5,364 bases of DNA, taken from NCBI GenBank assembly GCA_021779775.1, contig JAJYAB010000151.1, positions 1-5,364 on the forward strand, written 5' to 3'. The stretch comes from Actinomycetes bacterium (GTDB lineage: Bacteria > Actinomycetota > Acidimicrobiia > Acidimicrobiales > UBA8190). Below, in pieces: positions 1 through 5,364 of the stretch. The notes under the pieces are model-generated. The model was not told where the DNA came from. It saw nothing but the letters and a program-made list of their open reading frames with translations, and did not search any database. Numbering within the stretch: position 1 is the first letter of the stretch; the number at the start of each line of letters is the position of its first letter. A program made the position numbers and the translations under genes.

Positions 1-1268
1 TGGTGGCGTTGGGGACGAGTCTGTTCCTGTTGACCCCCCGGGCTGAGCGCCGAGGAACGACGGCGCTGTGGATCTTCGGGGTGCTGGCTACGGGCGGCTA
101 CTGGTACGGACGCAACCTGGTTGCTGTGGGCAACCCAATACCAGACTTGAGTCTTCACCTCGGCCCTCTTCGGCTACCTCACCCGCCCATCGCCTCGTTC
201 GACCACTACGGCAGCAGCCTGGCCCGTCATATCAGCGACCACCAGATGTGGAGACTGACCTTCATCCCCGGGCTCGGGACCGGTTTCGGAGAGGGATGGC
301 CCCTGATCATGGCGCTCCTGGCTCTCTCCGTCGTGCTGGGCCTGCTCAAGCTCCGTCGTCAGAACCTGGTGCCAGTGATCGTTGCCGCCTGCTCGGCGGC
401 GGCTTTCGTCGTCACGCCAGGCACCGTGTGGGGGGCCCAGTTCATCTCGGCTCCGGGCATCGCCCAGTTCATGGCCGGCTTCTTCGCCTACAACCTGCGC
501 TACCTGCTCCCCGCGGTGGCCGTCGGACTGGCAATCGTGCCACTGGCTGCCACTGGCTGGCGACACGGGCGGACCATTATCACGACCTTCATCGGTTTGA
601 TCCTGGTCGGCACCCAATTGGGCGTCAGCGGCCAGGGAGGCTGGTCCGGAAACCACGCCACAGCTTCAGTCATTGCCGGATGCGTCGCCACGCTGACCGG
701 GGGCGGCCTCGTCCTGAGCAGACTGCAGGGGGTGAAGCAGGTGACGCTGGCGTGGCGACAACCAGGGGCCCAGCTAGCGTCGGCCGGAGTGATCGGGCTG
801 GCGCTCGCTGCCGGTGCCTGGCCGCTGCAGGTGGCGTATCGGGCCGATCGCTTCGCCGTGATGCCGCTGGCGAACTGGGCTGAAAGCGTGGCACCGGCCC
901 GTATCGGCTACTCCGGGTTGGTCTTCTCGTACCCGCTCTTCGGTCCCCATCTCGAGAATTCCGTGGAGATGGTGGGCCAACGCGGTCCCGACGGGGCATG
1001 GCACCCGATGAGCACATGCGGTGGATGGAGACGCCAGCTCCGCATGGATCGCCTACAATACGTGCTCGTGCCGATCGGCGGTCCAAGTCCGTTGGTGGGA
1101 GTCGACCTCGCACGCTGGAAGGTCGGACTGCCCGGCGGTTCGCCCCCAGACGAGCCGCCGGAGTCGGCATGGACCCGCTCCGACCCGGGCGCCCGGGCCG
1201 TGTTCGCTGGGTGGGGAGTGGGAGTCTATGCAATTCACGGTCCGGCCACCACCGCCGGTTGCACATGA
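1..1268 (+). CDS. GT-C-like polytopic membrane glycosyltransferase, C-terminal part (5' end outside window)
   Basis: The reading frame is open from the left edge to TGA at 1266-1268; the GTG at position 3 is probably an internal codon, because GT-C enzymes carry their catalytic acidic loop and first helices in an N-terminal region that is missing here. Numbering from that GTG, hydrophobic segments lie at about 21-37, 98-116, 121-138, 168-185, 190-207, 219-237 and 259-277. The first ends in YWYGRNLVAVGNPIP, close to the W-x-RN-x-x-x-x-GNP pattern seen in many actinobacterial GT-C proteins, and YNLRYLLPA at 163-171 is also typical. After the last helix comes a soluble domain of about 140 residues (282-421), probably extracytoplasmic. 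GT-C enzymes transfer sugars from polyprenyl-phosphate donors on the outer membrane face; donor and acceptor cannot be read here. The stop overlaps the next start (ATGA), so the two are probably co-translated. Coding status is firm; the family call is by topology and motif only. Confidence 0.75.
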   Translation, partial: VALGTSLFLLTPRAERRGTTALWIFGVLATGGYWYGRNLVAVGNPIPDLSLHLGPLRLPHPPIASFDHYGSSLARHISDHQMWRLTFIPGLGTGFGEGWPLIMALLALSVVLGLLKLRRQNLVPVIVAACSAAAFVVTPGTVWGAQFISAPGIAQFMAGFFAYNLRYLLPAVAVGLAIVPLAATGWRHGRTIITTFIGLILVGTQLGVSGQGGWSGNHATASVIAGCVATLTGGGLVLSRLQGVKQVTLAWRQPGAQLASAGVIGLALAAGAWPLQVAYRADRFAVMPLANWAESVAPARIGYSGLVFSYPLFGPHLENSVEMVGQRGPDGAWHPMSTCGGWRRQLRMDRLQYVLVPIGGPSPLVGVDLARWKVGLPGGSPPDEPPESAWTRSDPGARAVFAGWGVGVYAIHGPATTAGCT

Positions 1269-2887
1269 GGTCGTTCCGACGTCCGCGTGACTTCGGCGCT
1301 CACGGGGAACCGCGGGAACGACAGGCCCAGCGAGCCGACGACGTGCCCGCTCAGCTGGCTGGAGGCGATGACCGCAGTGGGATGATGACGGAGGGGAGAT
1401 CTCGCCGGGGCATCCGGGCCCGGTGGCTACGCGTCGCCTCCGCTGCCGTCGTCTTGGCTGGTGTTGTCGCTGCTGGGGTGTACCTGGAACAAGGATCGAG
1501 TCATTCGCCGACCTCGTCGCCGGCCACCGTGCAGCCAGCGACACCCGGAGCGCTCGGAACGCAGCCCGTGGCGCCACACCCGCCAGCCCTGCCACGACCG
1601 CCACAGCCAGCTCAGTTATCACAGCCAGCTCAGTTGCCACAGCCATCTCAGTTGCCACAGCCATCTCAGCTGGTAGGCACGTCGCAGAAGATCTGCCAAT
1701 TGACCGGCGAGATGGACCGACAGTCGGGCGCACCCGTACCGACTGTGAACCAGACCGCTTCACGGTGGGGCCTGGTTGGCACGGACAACGGCTACTCCTT
1801 CGAGTACGGAGGAGATCTTTGGTTCCTGTTCGGCAATGCTGTCCCCACGCCGAGCTTCCTGGGAAGACCGAACCAGACCAACATCCCGGTGCGGCAACCG
1901 GGCGACAGCGACGCCATGGGGTTCTCGGCAGTCTCGGCTATAGGGATCTGTCCCCGTCTGACCTTCGTTCCCGACGGCATCGGGGCGTTCACGCGACCCA
2001 CCGTCATCACTGCCCCAGGCCAGGCCCCGGTCACCCTGCGGACCAATGAAGTCCCCGAGGCCGGTATCAGCGAGGGTGGCGTGATGTACGTGGTCTTCGG
2101 CACCGACAATTTTGCCAGCAACCCCCCAGGCGAACCGGGAAGGCCGGCAGGCGGGCCGACCCGATCGGTCATGACTGTCGCCGTCAACGGCGCCGAACAG
2201 CTCGAGTTCCGTTACCTCTACGACCTGTCGACCCCGCCGGCAGGAAAGTTCACCTTCGTCGCCATGGCCGATGCCGGCGACGGGTACGTGTACTTCTGGG
2301 GGGACACGGCCGGTGGATCGTCGTGGCGCCACAGTAACCCATACTTTGCCCGGAAGCCGGTGAACACCATCGGCGAACCCGGAGGGATGCAGTACTTCGC
2401 CGGCTTCGACGCCAGCGGCGGACCCGTCTTCTCCTCGTCGGAGCCCAATGCGGTGCCGCTCTTCTCCGACACGCCCGATCCATGTGTAGGGGAGCTCTCC
2501 GTCCAGTGGAACGAGTACCTCGGCCGGTGGATCATGCTGTACAACTGCGCGGACGACACGCCAGCAAATCCCCGTGGCATCTACCTGCGAGTGGCGACAT
2601 ATCCTTGGGGTCCGTGGAGCGCACCGACCACCGTCTTCGCCACTCAGGACGGGCTGTGCCGGTTCATCCATCGGGCGATGACCCCGACCCAACCCCAGTG
2701 TGACAACTTAAGCTCTGCAGCCCGACTCGGCGTGCAAGGCGGCGACTACTCGCCCGGCATCATCGACCGGTTCACCACCGGTGGTCCAGCAACAGCCGGG
2801 TCGCCTGCATGGACGAGGATCGAGTACACCATGTCCACCTGGAACCCCTATGAGATCGTGGTCATGGCGACGACCGTGCACGACTGA
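1265..2887 (+). CDS. Exported or membrane-anchored beta-propeller protein, DUF4185/GH43-like (tentative)
   Basis: A 540-residue protein if started at ATG 1265, which overlaps the upstream TGA as ATGA. The frame stays open back to 998, but a start there would overlap the upstream gene by about 270 bases. ATG 1382 is a serious alternative: it gives a short basic n-region before the hydrophobic segment, though GGAGG at 1361-1365 is 16 bases away. Residues 54-73 (from 1265) are a signal anchor or uncleaved signal peptide, followed by a Ser/Thr/Pro/Gln linker (78-137) with a hexapeptide repeat, then a beta-rich domain (about 143-540). Its motifs GLVGTDNG (169-176), GGDLWFLFG (182-190), MYVVFGTDN (274-282), YVYFWGDT (341-348), WNEYLGRWIMLY (415-426) and YPWGPWSAP (446-454) are blade-like strands as in DUF4185 and GH43-type five-bladed propellers. 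Some DUF4185 proteins are endo-D-arabinofuranases (GH183), so a surface-glycan hydrolase or binding role is possible. Acidic candidates are D173, D184, D214, D216, E270 and D347. Six cysteines lie in the domain. Confidence 0.8.
   Translation: MRSFRRPRDFGAHGEPRERQAQRADDVPAQLAGGDDRSGMMTEGRSRRGIRARWLRVASAAVVLAGVVAAGVYLEQGSSHSPTSSPATVQPATPGALGTQPVAPHPPALPRPPQPAQLSQPAQLPQPSQLPQPSQLVGTSQKICQLTGEMDRQSGAPVPTVNQTASRWGLVGTDNGYSFEYGGDLWFLFGNAVPTPSFLGRPNQTNIPVRQPGDSDAMGFSAVSAIGICPRLTFVPDGIGAFTRPTVITAPGQAPVTLRTNEVPEAGISEGGVMYVVFGTDNFASNPPGEPGRPAGGPTRSVMTVAVNGAEQLEFRYLYDLSTPPAGKFTFVAMADAGDGYVYFWGDTAGGSSWRHSNPYFARKPVNTIGEPGGMQYFAGFDASGGPVFSSSEPNAVPLFSDTPDPCVGELSVQWNEYLGRWIMLYNCADDTPANPRGIYLRVATYPWGPWSAPTTVFATQDGLCRFIHRAMTPTQPQCDNLSSAARLGVQGGDYSPGIIDRFTTGGPATAGSPAWTRIEYTMSTWNPYEIVVMATTVHD
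1604..1675 (+). repeat. In-frame 18-bp tandem repeat encoding a Q-P-(A/S)-Q-L-(S/P/V) linker
   Basis: Four consecutive 18-base units start at 1604, 1622, 1640 and 1658. Each begins CAGCCA and contains CTCAG; unit 3 differs from unit 2 at one base, and the fourth unit degenerates at its 3' end. They encode QPAQLS, QPAQLP, QPSQLP and QPSQLV (residues 114-137 of the 540-residue protein). The array sits in the flexible stalk between the membrane segment and the propeller domain, so changes in copy number would lengthen or shorten the stalk by six residues without a frameshift. Confidence 0.9.
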
Positions 2888-2977
2888 CGAGACGGGATCG
2901 GCAACAACGTGGCCAGTGCAGCGGTCAAGCACGATCGTTTCCCAACGTCGCTCGGCCGGCAGCTGCGAGTGCTCGGT

Positions 2978-2983
2978 TAGCCT
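2978..2983 (+). promoter_or_regulatory. Possible -10 element (TAGCCT) for a leaderless lipoprotein gene
   Basis: TAGCCT fits the actinobacterial TANNNT -10 pattern and ends eight bases before the GTG start at 2992, so transcription would begin at or just before the start codon. There is no Shine-Dalgarno sequence before that GTG, which agrees with a leaderless message. No convincing -35 box is seen. The rest of the gap 2888-2991 shows no open reading frame of its own and no strong terminator; only a short palindrome GCAGCTGC at 2959-2966 stands out. The hexamer is short and could be chance. Confidence 0.35.
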
Positions 2984-2991
2984 GGGTAGTC

Positions 2992-3534
2992 GTGCGTCTC
3001 CTCCGCTCCCTGGCCGTAGCTCCCGCGCTCGTCTTGGCCGCGTGTGCTTCCGCTACTCCTACCAGTCAGCCGAACCGGTCGGGCACCAGCCTTCCGGCCA
3101 CGAGTGCGGCACTCAAGCCATGTGCACACATCAACGTGGCGGACCTCTCCGCTGTCGCGACACCGGTCCAGCTTGACCGTCTTCGCTCAACGCCGAGCCC
3201 ACAGGTCTCCGGCGTCACCAGCGTGACCTGTGTGTTCGCCAACCCTGGCCGATCGGGCCAGGTCGGGTCGATCACGCTGATCACGTACCCATCTGCGTCG
3301 GCAGCAGCTACTGCGATCAGAAGTGGCGTGTCCGCAGCTCAAGGAGTGGGGCTGCCCATCGTAGCGCTAGACAAGGCAGGAGTGCAGTCGTATGCCGAGC
3401 AGGTGCCGGACGGTTGGACGTGTGCCGTCGTATCCGGCCCGCTGGCCACAGAAGCCACACTGGCCACGGCGAGTTCCCCCGCTGCCTGTGCATGGGGACA
3501 GGCCGGGCTGGCCGCGCTCGAAGCCCCTGGCTGA
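2992..3534 (+). CDS. Small lipoprotein with four conserved-looking cysteines (DUF3558-like, tentative)
   Basis: A 180-residue protein from GTG 2992. The N-terminus has two arginines and a hydrophobic stretch ending in the lipobox LAAC (residues 15-18), so Cys18 should be lipidated and the protein anchored on the outer face of the membrane. A Ser/Thr/Pro/Ala linker (19-41) leads to a small globular domain. Its cysteines at 44 (KPCAHI), 80 (VTCVF), 144 (WTCAVV) and 166 (AACAW) could form two disulphides. The opening PCxxI-x-x-x-DL and later TCVF resemble actinobacterial DUF3558-type lipoproteins, whose role is generally unknown; I hold this loosely. The start is set by the lipobox, which needs this short n-region. 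It lies 104 bases after the propeller gene on the same strand and may have its own promoter. No enzymatic motif is visible. Confidence 0.85.
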   Translation: MRLLRSLAVAPALVLAACASATPTSQPNRSGTSLPATSAALKPCAHINVADLSAVATPVQLDRLRSTPSPQVSGVTSVTCVFANPGRSGQVGSITLITYPSASAAATAIRSGVSAAQGVGLPIVALDKAGVQSYAEQVPDGWTCAVVSGPLATEATLATASSPAACAWGQAGLAALEAPG

Positions 3535-3547
3535 CGGACCAAGGAGC

Positions 3548-3582
3548 GCCCCGACCCGACCTCCCGGGGGAGGGGTTGGGGC
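3548..3582. terminator. GC-rich hairpin between convergent genes, possible bidirectional terminator
   Basis: The left arm 3548-3564 pairs with the right arm 3569-3582: GCCCCGACC with GGTTGGGGC (one G-T pair), a three-base bulge (3557-3559), then CCTCC with GGAGG, closing on the loop CGGG. This gives about 14 pairs, nearly all G-C. It lies 14 bases after the lipoprotein stop and 40 bases beyond the stop of the opposing ASST-like gene, where a terminator serving both strands is expected. There is no T-tract on either side, so it is not a classical intrinsic terminator; such tail-less hairpins are common candidates in high-GC actinobacteria. Confidence 0.5.
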
Positions 3583-3621
3583 CTGACCACTCTCCCGGTC
3601 TCCAGGGGCCGACCACGCCTC

Positions 3622-5148
3622 TCAGCCGCTGGCGGCGTACGCGTTCATGTCAGCCCGCAGCTGGGCACTGCTGAGAACTCCCGGAAGCACCGGAACCGCT
3701 CGATAGTTGAAAAACCCCGGGTCTGTCCACTGCAGTAGGAACTGCCGCTGATTGTCGGTGTTGAACTCAGTGACGACGTTGTTGAACCCCCATCCGATCA
3801 CCCAGTCCCCACCCGGGAGCTTGCGGGCGCTTCCACAGCAGAATGCGGAGCTCACGAGGGGATCGGTGATCTGCTCGACGAGCGTCGCCGTCTTCGTGGC
3901 AGCGTCGATCTGGTAGCGAACAGCCCGAGGTCCACGGCTGCTTAACGTCCCGTCGTCGTGGACCGTGATGGACCCCTTCCCGTAGAACCGCGCATCGTGC
4001 TGCCCGGCCAGATCCGGAGGAGCAGCCGGATCTTTGACGACGGTGAGGTTGGTGCCATCTGAACGCTCCGTGCCACCGAGCTTCCAGACGATCGCACCCG
4101 TCGTCTTGTCGACGAGGTACACCGCGTTGAGCTGGCGGTATGAGATCAGAACATCGTTGCCTAACTCATCTGCCGAATTGAAGTGGTAGATGTCGTACCC
4201 GGGATATCCGAGCCCGCCGCCGGCCCCGCCCCGGATGTCTGTAGACCACCAGCTCGGGTCAGCCTCAGTGACCGGAATGTGAGCGGCGGTGTCCCACGAC
4301 CACACGACCGTCCCGTCGGGAGCGACCTCCTTGATGACCGGGTCCGCCACGGTGGCGCTACTGGGCCCGCCCATGAAGGACAGGTTCTCGTCGGAGCGTG
4401 ACACCTCAGAGGAGAGGAGGTAGTTGCCGTTCGGGAGCATTGGCACCTCTTGAAGGTCCACGCCCCCACCGTCGTTGGGCTTGATCACCCGCGTAGTAGC
4501 TCCGGAGAGGCTGTACTCCTCCGCCTGGTCATGAAGGATGCTCACCTCGGCGGCATCCCCGTTCGACAGCAGCGTCGCGTCGATAGCCTTGTCGTTGATG
4601 GCCCGCCACCACACCGGCACCCCGTCGTCGTCGAAGAGCGCCGCGTACTCGACCGGCGCCGGAGTAGGCCCGAAAAGGGAAGCCGGCACAGCCATTACCA
4701 TGTAGTACTCGGCCTGGGGATGCCCTGACACCGACGAGACGAAGTCTGGGAAGTCGGCGGGGAGGCATCGGACGAAGTACGAACTCGACGCCCCCGAACC
4801 ACCCAGGTCAAGCGCCGTGACCGTGAAGCTGCTGTCTGTGGTCAAGGGGACCGTGGTCGTGAACGACCGGTGGTAGTCACCGTGCCCACCGACCTCCACC
4901 TCCATGCCGGGTGGCACCGTCATCGACAGCAACACCGGCGCGTTGTCGCAACGAACGACGTAGTCGGTCACCGAGGGGTTGAACACGGGGTACAGCCCCG
5001 GGCGGGTCGTCATCGACAAACCCAAGGTCGGCGTGGCCGAAGAGGCTGCCGGCACAGCAAACCAGAGCCCTGACAACACGAGCGTCGTCACAGCCAGCGC
5101 GATCCCCAGTCGCATCGACGATCGCCGTCGCTCGCGATGAACAGTCAC
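3622..5148 (-). CDS. Exported arylsulfotransferase-like protein (ASST / Arylsulfotran_2 family)
   Basis: A 508-residue protein from GTG 5148, chosen because GAGGGAG lies six bases upstream; the internal Met12 (ATG 5115) lacks such a site. Residues 1-38 are a Sec-type signal peptide (basic start, hydrophobic 14-32, likely cleavage after SSA at 36-38). Residues 39-128 look like a cadherin-like beta-sandwich (FNPSVTDY at 56-63), with C67 and C128 placed to form a disulphide. Residues 130-480 match the ASST propeller by motif: DIYHFNS (319-325), VLISYRQLNAVYLVD (333-347), TGAIVWKLGGT (350-360), GQHDARF (382-388) and KLPGGDWVIGWG (443-454). Bacterial ASSTs move sulfate between phenols through a histidine. 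H322 and H384 are plausible counterparts of active-site histidines, but CCGS (437-440) occupies the C-terminal region where I would look for the sulfated one, so activity is uncertain. Many actinobacterial members are uncharacterised. It probably shares an operon with the repeat-protein gene 24 bases upstream. Confidence 0.9.
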   Translation of the reverse strand: MTVHRERRRSSMRLGIALAVTTLVLSGLWFAVPAASSATPTLGLSMTTRPGLYPVFNPSVTDYVVRCDNAPVLLSMTVPPGMEVEVGGHGDYHRSFTTTVPLTTDSSFTVTALDLGGSGASSSYFVRCLPADFPDFVSSVSGHPQAEYYMVMAVPASLFGPTPAPVEYAALFDDDGVPVWWRAINDKAIDATLLSNGDAAEVSILHDQAEEYSLSGATTRVIKPNDGGGVDLQEVPMLPNGNYLLSSEVSRSDENLSFMGGPSSATVADPVIKEVAPDGTVVWSWDTAAHIPVTEADPSWWSTDIRGGAGGGLGYPGYDIYHFNSADELGNDVLISYRQLNAVYLVDKTTGAIVWKLGGTERSDGTNLTVVKDPAAPPDLAGQHDARFYGKGSITVHDDGTLSSRGPRAVRYQIDAATKTATLVEQITDPLVSSAFCCGSARKLPGGDWVIGWGFNNVVTEFNTDNQRQFLLQWTDPGFFNYRAVPVLPGVLSSAQLRADMNAYAASG

Positions 5149-5154
5149 TGGATA

Positions 5155-5161
5155 CTCCCTC
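5155..5161 (-). promoter_or_regulatory. Ribosome binding site GAGGGAG for the ASST-like gene
   Basis: On the minus strand GAGGGAG ends six bases before the GTG at 5148. It is the only good Shine-Dalgarno match near the possible starts and decides in favour of GTG 5148. It lies inside the 24-base gap after the upstream stop, so ribosomes ending the repeat protein would finish beside it. Confidence 0.75.
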
Positions 5162-5172
5162 GCAGTAGTGGA

Positions 5173-5364
5173 CTAGAAAACACTGGCCATGCCCACCATC
5201 GGAGCGGCAAGACGTATGCCGCCCATGGAGCCGAAGAAGGTCGCGTCGCCGAAAGCGAACACGCCGCCGTCGCCGGCCACCAACCAGTAGCCCTTGCCGT
5301 CAGCGGTGGCGGCCATGCCCACCATCGGAGCGGCAAGACGTATGCCGCCCATGGAGCCAAAGAA
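5173..5364 (-). CDS. C-terminal 63 residues of a 42-residue-repeat (propeller-like) protein, 5' end outside window
   Basis: Reading leftward from the window edge, this frame is open for 63 codons and stops at TAG (5175-5173). It encodes one full 42-residue unit and part of a second: FFGSMGGIRLAAPMVGMA, a middle part containing GYWLVAGDGGVFAFGDAT, then FFGSMGGIRLAAPMVGMA again, ending SVF. Repeats alternating GYWLVA-DGGVFAFGDA with FGSMGG-L-APMVGMA are common in long exported actinobacterial proteins, where they probably form beta-propeller blades; the rest of such proteins often carries another domain that cannot be seen here. It stops 24 bases before the ASST-like gene on the same strand, pointing to one transcript. 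The coding frame is convincing because the repeat is in register and the mismatch between copies is silent. Function is unknown. Confidence 0.85.
   Translation of the reverse strand, partial: FFGSMGGIRLAAPMVGMAATADGKGYWLVAGDGGVFAFGDATFFGSMGGIRLAAPMVGMASVF
5185..5364 (-). repeat. 54-bp direct repeat, two copies 126 bp apart
   Basis: Bases 5185-5238 and 5311-5364 match at 53 of 54 positions; the one difference (5233 G, 5359 A) changes TTC to TTT, both Phe, on the coding strand. The period of 126 bases equals 42 codons, so these are consecutive units of the protein repeat, seen at the nucleotide level. The second copy reaches the window edge, so more units probably continue beyond it. Confidence 0.95.

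Noticed and set aside
68..883. Second + strand open frame inside the membrane-protein gene
   Set aside because: Arg/Pro/Gly-rich translation without hydrophobic segments, fully inside a gene with clear helices; a frame shadow.
998..1264. Extension of the propeller gene to ATG 998
   Set aside because: It would overlap the membrane-protein gene by about 270 bases; the extra translation is Arg/Ser/Pro-rich shadow sequence, and ATG 1265 or 1382 gives a sensible exported protein.
1604..1675. The 18-bp repeats as regulatory iterons or an origin
   Set aside because: They lie in frame inside a coding region and encode a regular linker hexapeptide; no replication gene is near.
1760..2692. Long minus-strand open frame (310 codons) opposite the propeller gene
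   Set aside because: It lies wholly inside the coding + strand gene, whose motifs and composition are convincing. Long antisense frames are expected in GC-rich coding DNA, and its translation is Arg/Gly/Val-rich with no recognisable motif.
2781..3176. A 131-codon + strand frame spanning the gap before the lipoprotein
   Set aside because: It overlaps the ends of two better-supported genes in another frame and shows no motif, ribosome binding site or signal peptide.
5145..5360. A 71-codon minus-strand frame reading APWAAYVLPLRWWAWP repeats
   Set aside because: It is the out-of-frame reading of the 126-bp repeat; the frame giving GYWLVA and DGGVFAFGDA is the known protein repeat.
5185..5364. 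The spaced 54-bp repeats as a CRISPR-like array or att sites
   Set aside because: Only two copies, spaced 126 bp apart, in codon register with a silent mismatch; fully explained as a protein-coding repeat.

Overview
GC-rich bacterial DNA, most likely from an actinobacterium, possibly of the Acidimicrobiia. The reasons are the G/C-biased third codon positions, GTG starts, a possible leaderless lipoprotein gene, and a partial protein built of the FGSMGG / APMVGMA / GYWLVA / DGGVFAFGDA repeat, a type I associate with that group. This placement is an inference from style, not from a marker gene.

Layout. The window holds two convergent gene groups. On the + strand: the C-terminal part of a polytopic membrane protein resembling GT-C glycosyltransferases (to 1268); overlapping it by ATGA, a secreted or membrane-anchored beta-propeller-like protein with a Pro/Gln linker (1265-2887); then, after a 104-base gap with a possible leaderless promoter, a small four-cysteine lipoprotein (2992-3534). 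On the - strand, read from the right edge: the last 63 codons of a 42-residue-repeat protein (5364-5173), then after 24 bases an exported arylsulfotransferase-like (ASST family) protein (5148-3622). The two groups meet at 3535-3621, which contains a strong GC hairpin.

Function. All five products look membrane-bound, exported or lipid-anchored, so this is a cell-surface region. The GT-C-like protein would move a sugar from a lipid-linked donor on the outer face of the membrane, and the propeller protein with its glycosidase-like fold could act on a surface glycan; their overlap suggests co-expression. The ASST-like protein and its repeat-protein neighbour form a second likely operon of extracellular propeller-type proteins. 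No RNA gene, CRISPR array, transposase or integrase is visible. I see no clear evidence of a new defence or mobile system; the points most worth checking are the active site of the ASST-like protein, the function of the propeller protein, and the near-identical repeats at the right edge.
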